A DNA stretch of 33,393 nt, from positions 1 to 33,393 of IMG/VR virus record IMGVR_UViG_3300021963_000403; one strand, 5' to 3'. Under the pieces are notes generated by a model that worked only from the letters and a program-made list of their open reading frames with translations, had not been told where the DNA came from and did no database searches. Source of the stretch: a virus. Positions 25,319 through 33,086 of the stretch are shown here, in pieces. Positions within the stretch are counted from its first letter, which is position 1. Each line of letters opens with the position of its first letter. Made by a program: the position numbers and the translations under genes.

Positions 25319-25338
25319 TTTTTTAAATTTTTAATTGT

Positions 25339-26424
25339 TTATATTCTTTTTATACTGCGAATTTTCAGGTTTCGTCCTGAATCAGGGTTTATCGCTTTCA
25401 CCTGCATTCCATCTGCAGACTTGCTAACCTCAGGTGCTTTACGCTCTGACATATTGATGTTTTTGGTTTTACGCATTACATCTTCAGTAGCATCAGACAT
25501 CCCTTGTTCATAAAAGAATTTAGCAAATTTGTCAGGATGCATTGCTATCGACAATGACCTATGATAGCCTGCTGCGTCTTTCATCAAACCTTGCTCATCC
25601 AAAAACTTATTAATAAAGTTTTGTGGTGTTGCTTGGTTCTTTTTCAACTCACTAGCGTCTCCCGGAGCAAACGTGAACTTCTTGTCATTAACATTGAACT
25701 CAAAACCTTTGAACTCTCCGCTAAAAACATCGTTCGTCTTTTGGTCAAACCATTGACGTTTACGATTGTTCTCCTCTTCTATGGTCTTTGCCTGTTGGGT
25801 ATATTGCTTATAGCTTTCGTATACTTCTTTCTCCTCATTCGGAATGAATGCCGTTCTTGACTCAAGAGGCACTCTGTATTGCTCCTTTTGGGAAGTGAAA
25901 TATTTCTTGGCTTCAGCAAGAACTTTCTTTTTTGCGATTTTTACCTTTTTAATAGAAGCCTCATCATCTAAGTCTTCGTCATACTTATAATCCTCTATTA
26001 ACGCCTCGATGTCATCACTATCAAGACCATCTTGTGTAGATGTAAGATACTCTTTAAGAAGTTGGTCAGGATTCATTGTATCAAAGTCTTTATTTAACTT
26101 TAAAAAATCCTCAAATCCACGACCCGTTTCTTTTTTATATTTCATATAAGCAGAAACATCTTCAGGTAGTGGCTCAGCTTCTTTACGCTCAGCTACCAAT
26201 TCATCCAATGAATTTATCTGCTTGTTATATCTTTTACCAATATATGAAAGAACGTCTTCATCTTTTAACTCCGTTTCTGCAGGTATTGGGTCTATTACAA
26301 CCTCTTTATCTACTTCATTATTTTCTTGATTTAACGACTCTTCGTGTTTATCAAGTAACTCTTTTTCTACTTCTTGAACACCTTTAGGTTCAAGCATTTC
26401 TACGGCTCTAACTTTATATTCCAT
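25339..26424 (-). CDS. putative scaffolding protein
   Basis: This 361-aa, highly charged and largely helical protein lies between portal and major capsid genes, the standard place for the scaffold. The N-terminal half is strongly acidic (for example KHEESLNQENNEVDKE, and DDIEALIEDYKYDEDLDDE). The C-terminus is basic (SGRNLKIRSIKRI), as in scaffolds that bind the capsid protein through a basic C-terminal tail. A HPDKFAKFFYEQGMSDATED segment precedes it. A promoter-like TATTTTTG with an A-rich leader (AAATCAAATCAAATG) lies just upstream, so it heads the scaffold/MCP unit. I see no protease motif. Function is inferred from position and composition. Confidence 0.7.
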   Translation of the reverse strand: MEYKVRAVEMLEPKGVQEVEKELLDKHEESLNQENNEVDKEVVIDPIPAETELKDEDVLSYIGKRYNKQINSLDELVAERKEAEPLPEDVSAYMKYKKETGRGFEDFLKLNKDFDTMNPDQLLKEYLTSTQDGLDSDDIEALIEDYKYDEDLDDEASIKKVKIAKKKVLAEAKKYFTSQKEQYRVPLESRTAFIPNEEKEVYESYKQYTQQAKTIEEENNRKRQWFDQKTNDVFSGEFKGFEFNVNDKKFTFAPGDASELKKNQATPQNFINKFLDEQGLMKDAAGYHRSLSIAMHPDKFAKFFYEQGMSDATEDVMRKTKNINMSERKAPEVSKSADGMQVKAINPDSGRNLKIRSIKRI

Positions 26425-26444
26425 TTGATTTGATTTTATTTATA

Positions 26445-26474
26445 CAAAAATAGATAAAAATTTCGACATTTTAA
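26445..26474 (-). promoter_or_regulatory. candidate promoter for the scaffold/MCP unit
   Basis: On the - strand TATTTTTG (26445-26452) matches the TAnnTTTG consensus. A TTA, one base off the -33 TTG, lies 19 bases upstream at 26472-26474, overlapping the portal stop. The sequence downstream (TATAAATAAAATCAAATCAA) ends in the scaffold ATG and resembles the leader at 33061-33083. Confidence 0.55.
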
Positions 26475-28906
26475 CGAGGCTCAAATTCAGCTAAATCAAA
26501 ACCATCTAAGCTATCCTCATTTGATTCAAAACTTATTGGAGGTAAATTATTCTTTCTTTGATTAATTAATTTAGATTGCTCTGTATTTTGTTGGCTAATT
26601 CTTTTTGCTTTAGCATCCTCTTTTGTCTGCTCTCTAGTATTTATATTGCTTGTCTCCATACCGTGAAGTTGCATATTGTAATCAAATTCCTCACGCATCA
26701 ATTGAGATTTCATCTCTGCTTCTTTCTCTAACTTTTGAATCTCAAATGCTACCTCGGCTTGTTTGATTTGCATTTTAGACCTTGTCTCCATATCTATCTT
26801 CTGCATAGCAACCTGCCCTGCCATCTCCTGAGACTTTAATTGTTGCTGAGCAATCATTGCTTGCTTCTGCATCTCATTCTTCTCTAAACGCTCTTGAGTC
26901 TTAATACGCTTCATCTTTAATAACTGATTAGCAAGTTTAATATTGCGAATCTCACGTATGTCAATTGCATCCTCAAGGTTAATGTCGCCTTTAGATAATG
27001 CCATCTGAATGTTCTGCTCAAGCTGTGCTTTTTGCTCTTCATCAGGTGAAACTTCAATGAATATACCAAAGTCATAAATATAAAGGTCCTTTATCTCCTC
27101 TAATATAGATACATTGTATTTACCAATTTGATTGGCAAACTCATCTTTGAAGTCAGCGTATTGCAAAATGTCAGCAACTCTATAAGTTAAAGCCTCTGCT
27201 AATGAACGATAAACATACAAAGAACCATCAAGGATGTGCCTTGTAGCTGTATTTGAGTTTAATGCAGCCATTTTTTGTAGACCAACTAATGAGTTAGGGT
27301 CAGGATTAGAGCCATCTCTTGCTTCGTTAAGACCGGTCACAGACCTAATCATATCGATGTAGTGGTTCATATTTGTAATCAACATCTGCGTTTTAGCAGC
27401 ACCTGAGTTAGAGTTTAACTGAGTGATAGGCACTCTTGCATTGTTAAAGTCACCATCTTGCGTGAAGCTACGTCCAATTACGCTACCCGTTTGGAAGTAT
27501 AGTCTTAAAGCATCCTCAGGATTGTATGCGTTACCCGTACCTAGGTCAATCTCGTTTAGACCATCAGCATCAATAAAGACACCATCAGGAACTACACGAG
27601 CAATAACTTGTTGTAATTTTAAATGCGTGATTTGAATCAAGTCAGCAAATGGTATCATCCTTCTACATAATGACTCAATAACCCCCTTGTACATACGTGG
27701 AGCACAAGCTACATAGTTTGGTAGTGCGTGTTGGGATGCTGACTTAGGACGAACCATATTCTCAGACAATTTCCATTGTAATAAGATATTGGTACCCATT
27801 ACCATAATACCTTCATACCAAACGTCAATTGTTTTCTCTATTTTTTCAAAATTACCTTCCTCCATCATTTCGGTAGGAGGATTAAATGTATCATCTTTCT
27901 CAATAACACGAGAACCACCTCCTTCTAAAATTTTCTTTTTATAAACAACTTTCTTAGAGGTCTTATAATTAAAATATAATAAAGTACAAGTATCACGATT
28001 GAACATACTATTCTCGTAGAATTGTGCTACGTTGTAATAGTCATACCAAGCCTGACTGTATTGTGTAATTTCTTGTAAATCTTCTTTAGTCAAAGATTGG
28101 TCAATCTTCATTAACTCTGTTATTGCAAGTGTTTTAATTTCACCCCAATAAAAACAATCTTTAAAGAATGGGTCTTCAGTATAACTATAAACAATATTAG
28201 CAGGGTCTACATACGTAAGTTTAACCCCTGTTCCTTGTAAAAATTCGTGTTTAGCAACTCCAATACCAACTACGGTAATATCATAGTCCACTCTTTTACG
28301 AATGTCATCATAATGATTATCATCAAAAATGGTATTGATTGCTTCTTCTTCTGCAATCTCAATAGCAGGCTTAAACTTAAGCTGCATATATAAAGCCAAC
28401 TCATCATCAGTCTCAGGCAAATCTTCCGGGTCCATCATAAAAGCATTGACACCTGTCTTCTCTTTTATGGTTGTTAAAATATCTTTTGATACCATTTGAG
28501 ACTCAAGCATATCTTGATACTTACTTCTATTAGATTGAGACATTGCATCTTGTGCATATGCTTTAACCTTAAAAAGCCTATCAGACATTCCATTAACTAC
28601 AATATCAACAAACTTTGGTATAATAGGAACAGGAGTCCAATCTAAATTTAAATAAGACAAATCGCCATCAATAGCCAATTCGTTTTTGTATTTGCCAATT
28701 GGTTGTTCACCTCTCGCATATAGTCTTAGCCTACGGAAATCTCTCCATTGGCTATAGTACCTACAAGAGTTACCATCTTTACGAAACCACTCATATTGTA
28801 TCCCCTGCCCAACTTGAAGTCCAAATTCCTTCGATGCTCTTTCCGCATCAGTTGTTAATTGACTTGGGAAAGATGTGGCATTTATTTGTACTGTTACATT
28901 TTTCAT
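26471..28906 (-). CDS. portal protein
   Basis: This 811-aa protein lies directly after TerL, with a 4-base overlap (ATGA). The middle part has the features of podovirus portals: LNLDWTPVPIIPKFVDIVVN (wing), a long helical segment with YVDPANIVYSYTEDPFFKDC, and MNHYIDMIRSVTGLNEARDG (about the stem and clip). Residues from about 620 to 800 are a long Gln/Lys/Glu-rich coiled coil (QKAQLEQNIQMALSKGD onward) resembling the barrel of large podovirus portals, followed by an acidic tail ending FDLAEFEPR. It forms the dodecameric DNA channel at the unique capsid vertex. The order (TerL, portal, scaffold, MCP) and the length make this call firm. Confidence 0.87.
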   Translation of the reverse strand: MKNVTVQINATSFPSQLTTDAERASKEFGLQVGQGIQYEWFRKDGNSCRYYSQWRDFRRLRLYARGEQPIGKYKNELAIDGDLSYLNLDWTPVPIIPKFVDIVVNGMSDRLFKVKAYAQDAMSQSNRSKYQDMLESQMVSKDILTTIKEKTGVNAFMMDPEDLPETDDELALYMQLKFKPAIEIAEEEAINTIFDDNHYDDIRKRVDYDITVVGIGVAKHEFLQGTGVKLTYVDPANIVYSYTEDPFFKDCFYWGEIKTLAITELMKIDQSLTKEDLQEITQYSQAWYDYYNVAQFYENSMFNRDTCTLLYFNYKTSKKVVYKKKILEGGGSRVIEKDDTFNPPTEMMEEGNFEKIEKTIDVWYEGIMVMGTNILLQWKLSENMVRPKSASQHALPNYVACAPRMYKGVIESLCRRMIPFADLIQITHLKLQQVIARVVPDGVFIDADGLNEIDLGTGNAYNPEDALRLYFQTGSVIGRSFTQDGDFNNARVPITQLNSNSGAAKTQMLITNMNHYIDMIRSVTGLNEARDGSNPDPNSLVGLQKMAALNSNTATRHILDGSLYVYRSLAEALTYRVADILQYADFKDEFANQIGKYNVSILEEIKDLYIYDFGIFIEVSPDEEQKAQLEQNIQMALSKGDINLEDAIDIREIRNIKLANQLLKMKRIKTQERLEKNEMQKQAMIAQQQLKSQEMAGQVAMQKIDMETRSKMQIKQAEVAFEIQKLEKEAEMKSQLMREEFDYNMQLHGMETSNINTREQTKEDAKAKRISQQNTEQSKLINQRKNNLPPISFESNEDSLDGFDLAEFEPR

Positions 28907-31152
28907 CTAATTAATTGACTTGTTGTTCCATCGTTTTTATACTTAGCAAAGTTAATAATTAAATTTGATTCTTTTTTCTCAGGCATATATAAATGCTTTT
29001 GATTTGCCATTATACATAATCCCGAACTAATAGAGGCATCAAATTTTGTTCTGTCGTTTATATCAAACCTCGCCCAATCCTCAAGTGTTCTTGTAAATGG
29101 CATTGTGCCCATTTCCTCAGGGTCTCTATATTTTGCTTCTAAATCTAATCCTACAAACTTCTCGATGTAAGATTCAATTGCAGATGCGTGTGCTTGTTTT
29201 ACATCTTCTGATGAGTTTGGAATACCTCCTAACTCACGCTCAGTCTTTGTTAACTTAGCCATTTGCTTATCCGGTCTATTTACAGAAAAACCTCTGTACC
29301 CTCTATTTTTAATATGATACAAAAGTCTTGGCTTGTTATTCTCCACTAAGATAGGCATTCCGTAGAATATACACGCCATTAGCACCTCTTCAAAAAATAT
29401 TTCTGCTGTTTGTGGACGAGCAATGTACTCCAAAAAGAATTGATTGACAGGAGCGTCATCCATATGAAACTTAGTCATACCGTGTAGTGCACCATTAGAC
29501 CCACGTCCCCCAACCACGGCTGATATGTCGTATGAGTCACAACCAAATGAGCCAATATGCTCATTACCGGGATACTTAACTCCGTTACGTATATGTATGT
29601 TGTTCTGCATATGCTTAGGTGGTGCCCAAGCAATATTAAACCTACCACGAGTGTCAGGTGTCCAAATAACCTCAGTATCTTTGATGCCATCTTTCCACGA
29701 AAAAGACCCACGAGTAAGGTAATGTTCCTTAATCATTGAGTCGTTATAGTCAATCTGCTGATATAGTTTTGTTAAATTAAACAAAGCCTGTTTACTCTCA
29801 TCTCTGAAAGCGTGAGACTCTGTACGTGGGAACTGACGATAGAACTCATTCAGTGCATCGGCATCACTCTTTAAAGAGTCAACCTCTGCTTCCCAATAGT
29901 CAATGGCTCCGTTTGTAATCCAACTGCCATCTACGCCCATTATAGGCTCATTAGGCTTACGGAAAACGGGATGACCATATCTATCAATGAATCCTTCCAT
30001 ATTCCATTCCATAGGCACAAACAATGCATATAAGCCACTCTTTGTTTGTCCATTTGCATTGCGAACAGCTATTCTTGAGTCTTCATAGATATCTTTGTAG
30101 TTCTGACCTCCTTTACTTAAAGCATTTGAGGTTGAACCCATCATACACTTGCCGATAATTTTACTACCTAAACGCAAACAAGTTTTAGTTACACGCCAAT
30201 TCTCTTTGATGTTTACGGGCTTTGTCCATTTTGCTGATTCATCGTGAGCCAAGAATAATAACTTCTCTCCATCATAGGAATTATCTTCTGTATTCTTCCA
30301 ATCTATTGATGTATCTAATCCGTCAATCTCATTGTCGTTAGATTCGTACATATTCTTCTTAGTAATCTTAGATGCAGGAACTCTAAATGCCAACTCAGTC
30401 TTTGGCTTGTCCATACCATCCATTACAGGCTTAAAAAAGAAAGGTAATCGACTATTAATAGGAACTACCTTGTCGGTAAACATCTTTTTAGCATCAGCAC
30501 CCGTCTTGGATAGGATACCTATACGTGCGTCACGTGCGAGCGTACCTATATTAATACACTCTGAAGATGACATAAATGAGAATCCCGAACGTCTAATCTT
30601 TAGATATATCATACCAAAAGACCTTGGGTCAGCACGACAAGCCTCCCAAAATATCCAATAGATTCTATTTGCTTCACGGAAATCAGGGTACCCTACGTCA
30701 ATGCTTGACCATTGCAAGTACATATAATGTGAGCCCGTTATGTAGGTTTTAACCCCATTGTTCATAAACCAAAAACCTTGGTCTCTATAATCAAACTCTT
30801 GTTCAATATAATCAACCCATCTATCTTTAAATTCTTTTGGCTTTTCATTCCATTGGAATATGGACTGTATTTTGGATAACTCACGGGGGATATCTTGACG
30901 CTCCCAATACTGCTCTGCTTTAGATGTGTGTCTTTGAAGACACTTATCGGGTGTGGCAGGAAGAGCGATAAACAATCCCTCTATCTCTACTATTTGACCT
31001 ATCTGTCCGGTCTTTGAAATAACAACAACATTATATTGGTCGTTATATCCATACAACCACGACCTCACTCTATTTTTATTAGAGATGACGGAAGCCGGTA
31101 TATGACTTTCAACTATACGGCATAAACTATTGCTTTGACCTTCTTTCTGCAA
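28903..31152 (-). CDS. terL: terminase large subunit
   Basis: This is the packaging motor ATPase and nuclease (749 aa). The ATPase half has a deviant Walker A, IRRSGFSFMSSS (about residues 185-196), a Walker B LLFLAHDESAK (about 297-307) and a coupling motif GKCMMGSTSN. The C-terminal RNase H-like nuclease is marked by FGCDSYDIS (catalytic Asp near 535) and a second site near VENNKPRLL (about 602-610). No ATG occurs in frame in the first 120 or so codons. The best start is a TTG at 31152, which lies inside the 3' end of the preceding 95-aa gene (26-base overlap), with an in-frame stop 30 bases upstream. It contains copy 3 of the 16-nt near-palindrome. The portal start overlaps its stop. Confidence 0.9.
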   Translation of the reverse strand: MQKEGQSNSLCRIVESHIPASVISNKNRVRSWLYGYNDQYNVVVISKTGQIGQIVEIEGLFIALPATPDKCLQRHTSKAEQYWERQDIPRELSKIQSIFQWNEKPKEFKDRWVDYIEQEFDYRDQGFWFMNNGVKTYITGSHYMYLQWSSIDVGYPDFREANRIYWIFWEACRADPRSFGMIYLKIRRSGFSFMSSSECINIGTLARDARIGILSKTGADAKKMFTDKVVPINSRLPFFFKPVMDGMDKPKTELAFRVPASKITKKNMYESNDNEIDGLDTSIDWKNTEDNSYDGEKLLFLAHDESAKWTKPVNIKENWRVTKTCLRLGSKIIGKCMMGSTSNALSKGGQNYKDIYEDSRIAVRNANGQTKSGLYALFVPMEWNMEGFIDRYGHPVFRKPNEPIMGVDGSWITNGAIDYWEAEVDSLKSDADALNEFYRQFPRTESHAFRDESKQALFNLTKLYQQIDYNDSMIKEHYLTRGSFSWKDGIKDTEVIWTPDTRGRFNIAWAPPKHMQNNIHIRNGVKYPGNEHIGSFGCDSYDISAVVGGRGSNGALHGMTKFHMDDAPVNQFFLEYIARPQTAEIFFEEVLMACIFYGMPILVENNKPRLLYHIKNRGYRGFSVNRPDKQMAKLTKTERELGGIPNSSEDVKQAHASAIESYIEKFVGLDLEAKYRDPEEMGTMPFTRTLEDWARFDINDRTKFDASISSGLCIMANQKHLYMPEKKESNLIINFAKYKNDGTTSQLIR
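30928..30943. repeat. 16-nt near-palindrome, copy 3 (in the TerL gene)
   Basis: An exact GTGTCTTTGAAGACAC lies within the 5' part of the TerL gene on the non-coding strand; the TerL frame reads CLQRH through it. The leftward transcript has no U-run after it, so here it is not a terminator. Confidence 0.8.
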
Positions 31153-31414
31153 ATCCTTGTTTTGTATCTGTTTTACTTATTCCCCTGTCTGCGGAATCTA
31201 AATTTTCTTTCTCAGCTTCTATCCTGCTTAGTATCTCAAATGCATCAAAGATGGCTAATTTCTTAGCCGCTGCTGCGTTTTTCATCTTATCTGCTGACAC
31301 GTCTGTATCTGACTCGGTATTAATAATGTCCTCCTCAGCTACTTTTACAAGGTGGTTAACAGCCTTGTACCCCGCTTCAATAATACGTAGTTTTATTTCT
31401 TTAGTATCTCTCAT
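31127..31414 (-). CDS. candidate small terminase subunit (95 aa)
   Basis: This small helical protein lies immediately upstream of TerL and overlaps it. It has an N-terminal helix (KEIKLRIIEAGYKAVNHLVK), a central DKMKNAAAAKKLAIFDAFEI segment and a charged C-terminus (AERRSKQ). I recall this central motif in short proteins beside terminases of Bacteroidota phages. Position, size and helical character fit a small terminase (DNA recognition for packaging), but I see no clear helix-turn-helix, so the role is tentative. Its ATG shares one base with the stop of the oxygenase gene (TAATG), indicating coupled translation. Confidence 0.5.
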   Translation of the reverse strand: MRDTKEIKLRIIEAGYKAVNHLVKVAEEDIINTESDTDVSADKMKNAAAAKKLAIFDAFEILSRIEAEKENLDSADRGISKTDTKQGFAERRSKQ

Positions 31415-31887
31415 TATTTAGCCTTTAAAAATATTATCTGAACCAACCTTGCAGACTCTGCTTCTCCAAAATTATGGAATAAATTCCTCGAGTGTGGAGC
31501 ATCTGAATTAAAAGCTATCATACGATTGAACTTAGAGTACATTGTAAGCAGTGGTTTCTTGTCTTCATCGTAAATAGTAGTCCCATCATCCTCAGGAGCC
31601 TGCTCATTTAAATATAAAATACAAGTGACATCACCCATCATTTCATCTGTATGTACAAAGTTTGGCTCTTCTTGATTAAGTGGTGACTTACGAATAAAGT
31701 TTAAATCTATCTTGTAATCAGAGAATAAATTAGTGACGTATAGGGCAAACTCATCGTTACTATCCCTTGGTTGAATGTTTCTGAAAGTGTACTCCCCGTC
31801 TGCCACGTCTTGGAATCCGTGTAAGTGTATATCTTCCACATATGATAATGGGTTTTTGATAATATTGTCGAATGTGATTAGATTCAT
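31414..31887 (-). CDS. 2OG-Fe(II) oxygenase family protein
   Basis: This 157-aa protein has the facial triad of Fe(II)/2-oxoglutarate dioxygenases: HTD (His79, Asp81), a distal His in DAPHSR (His132) and a later Arg (147) suited to bind the 2OG carboxylate. Strands such as VTCILYLN and MIAFNSDAPHS match the jelly-roll core. The overall pattern is that of the prolyl-4-hydroxylase-like DUF6445-type group. Such enzymes hydroxylate proteins or nucleic acids; the target here is unknown. It overlaps the co-chaperonin gene by 4 bases (ATGA) and the next gene by 1 base, so it is expressed with packaging genes. The length is short but complete for phage members. Confidence 0.77.
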   Translation of the reverse strand: MNLITFDNIIKNPLSYVEDIHLHGFQDVADGEYTFRNIQPRDSNDEFALYVTNLFSDYKIDLNFIRKSPLNQEEPNFVHTDEMMGDVTCILYLNEQAPEDDGTTIYDEDKKPLLTMYSKFNRMIAFNSDAPHSRNLFHNFGEAESARLVQIIFLKAK

Positions 31888-32447
31888 AATTTCATTGTTA
31901 TTTGGTGGTCATACATCCTATATAATTTCTCATCATCTATCGTAAACTCGTATTCACTATCAGGGCTAAAACATACCATATCTCCCGCCTTAATACCACG
32001 CTCAAGTAAATACTCGTTAGGGTACTTCATAATACCCATAAGGGGTTCTTCTGAGAATGGTTTTTTGATATAGCTTTCTGTAGCTGAGATAGGTTTGATA
32101 AAGCAATACCTATCATAAGCGTTCCACGTGGAGTCTTGCTTATACATATAAAACTGCTCGGTCTCAATAAAGAATAGGTCATCTTTAAAAAAAGACTTGC
32201 CACTCTTCTGCCTACCTTTCATATCGTTATAAAACTTAAACACGTTATGGTGCACAAGTAAAGTGTCACCTGTCCTGATAGGACCGTTGTAACCCAATGG
32301 AAGTTCAACAACTTCTGCAAATCGGTTAGAGAACTTGTGGTCCTCCTCAGAAGTGCTGACAATAAAGTCAATACCTCCTATCTCTTTTGTATTGTCGTAT
32401 CTTCTTCCATTAACCGGCTTGGCTATGAAATAGAATGGAGACTGCAT
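31884..32447 (-). CDS. tandem GroES-like co-chaperonin (187 aa)
   Basis: Two GroES-type units appear in one chain. Unit 1 (about residues 4-103) has GGIDF at the place of the GroES mobile loop (GGIVL), then FAEVVELP, IRTGDTLLVHHNVF and a closing LFFIETEQFYMY strand. Unit 2 (about 111-186) has DRYCFIKPI, GIKAGDMVCF and YEFTIDDEKLYRMYDHQI, resembling the GroES end (KVGDIVIF...DNEEVLIMSESDILAI). The second unit lacks a recognisable GroEL-binding loop. By analogy with T4 gp31 it may replace host GroES on GroEL to fold capsid proteins. It is coupled to its neighbours by 1-base and 4-base overlaps. The GroES resemblance is by eye and needs profile confirmation. Confidence 0.62.
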   Translation of the reverse strand: MQSPFYFIAKPVNGRRYDNTKEIGGIDFIVSTSEEDHKFSNRFAEVVELPLGYNGPIRTGDTLLVHHNVFKFYNDMKGRQKSGKSFFKDDLFFIETEQFYMYKQDSTWNAYDRYCFIKPISATESYIKKPFSEEPLMGIMKYPNEYLLERGIKAGDMVCFSPDSEYEFTIDDEKLYRMYDHQITMKL

Positions 32448-32674
32448 TAGATATTGATGTTATATTCAATGGATATAGGAATAGTGGAGGTAAACTCTTT
32501 CCAAAGCACCACCTCCGCCTTCTCGTTTATAATAAAGATTTGGATAGATTCTTTCTCAGGATTAAGCCTGATAAGATGGATTTCGTTAGTATCGCCAAGG
32601 ATTTTCTGCCCTACGATGTAGTGCATAGCACCGCCTTTGTAGTCGGGTCCTATTGATATTTTACGAATGTCCAT
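32447..32674 (-). CDS. conserved small phage protein (75 aa)
   Basis: This short beta-rich protein has an N-terminus MDIRKISIGPDYKGGAMHY and a C-terminal VVLWKEFTSTIPISIEYNI pattern. I recall this combination from uncultured phages, without a known function. It shares one base with the stop of the 128-aa gene and one with the start of the co-chaperonin gene, so translation is probably coupled along the chain. There is no membrane segment, no Cys cluster and no catalytic motif. Confidence 0.65.
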   Translation of the reverse strand: MDIRKISIGPDYKGGAMHYIVGQKILGDTNEIHLIRLNPEKESIQIFIINEKAEVVLWKEFTSTIPISIEYNINI

Positions 32675-33060
32675 TATAGTTCCTCCTCCTCTTCTTCAAC
32701 AAACTCAATGCCTGTAGTCCAATCTTTTAAGAATGTAAACTTTTCTAATCCGTTGGTGTTAATGACTTCAATAGGTTTAAACTCAAACTCTTTTTCGTTT
32801 AAAGCCTCAATGTCTTTGGTTAATTTCTTAACCCCTTCTTTGTTGAATTTGTAACCCCCTTTTTCATCCATTATTAATACCCCCTTATCGTCAGTAGCAG
32901 CATTATCTAAACGCAACTCTTCTACTTGAGCCTGATAAGATTCGTGATTAGGCTTTACCTTCTCATACAACTTAAATAATTTTTTCTGAATTTTGGTCTC
33001 TTGACCACCAATAACGGCATTAATTGACGCCACTAATTGGTTTAGCTGATTGTATTTCAT
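32674..33060 (-). CDS. small phage protein of unknown function (128 aa)
   Basis: This Lys/Glu-rich, largely helical protein starts MKYNQLNQLVASINAVIGGQ and ends in a run of acidic residues (FVEEEEEEL). The layout, a helical N-terminus with an ELRLDNAATDDKG middle section, recalls small phage proteins of the DUF1617 type, but I cannot confirm that. A promoter-like TATCTTTG and the leader AAATCAAATCAAATG precede it, making it the first gene of the packaging unit. Its stop shares a base with the next ATG. Confidence 0.65.
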   Translation of the reverse strand: MKYNQLNQLVASINAVIGGQETKIQKKLFKLYEKVKPNHESYQAQVEELRLDNAATDDKGVLIMDEKGGYKFNKEGVKKLTKDIEALNEKEFEFKPIEVINTNGLEKFTFLKDWTTGIEFVEEEEEEL

Positions 33061-33075
33061 TTGATTTGATTTTTA

Positions 33076-33083
33076 CAAAGATA
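33076..33083 (-). promoter_or_regulatory. candidate Bacteroidota-type promoter (-7 element) of the packaging unit
   Basis: On the - strand TATCTTTG matches TAnnTTTG and is followed by TAAAAATCAAATCAA and the start codon of the 128-aa gene. A TTG lies upstream at a longer-than-usual spacing of 23 bases. The leader is nearly the same as that of the scaffold gene, which supports a shared control signal. Confidence 0.5.
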
Positions 33084-33086
33084 TGA

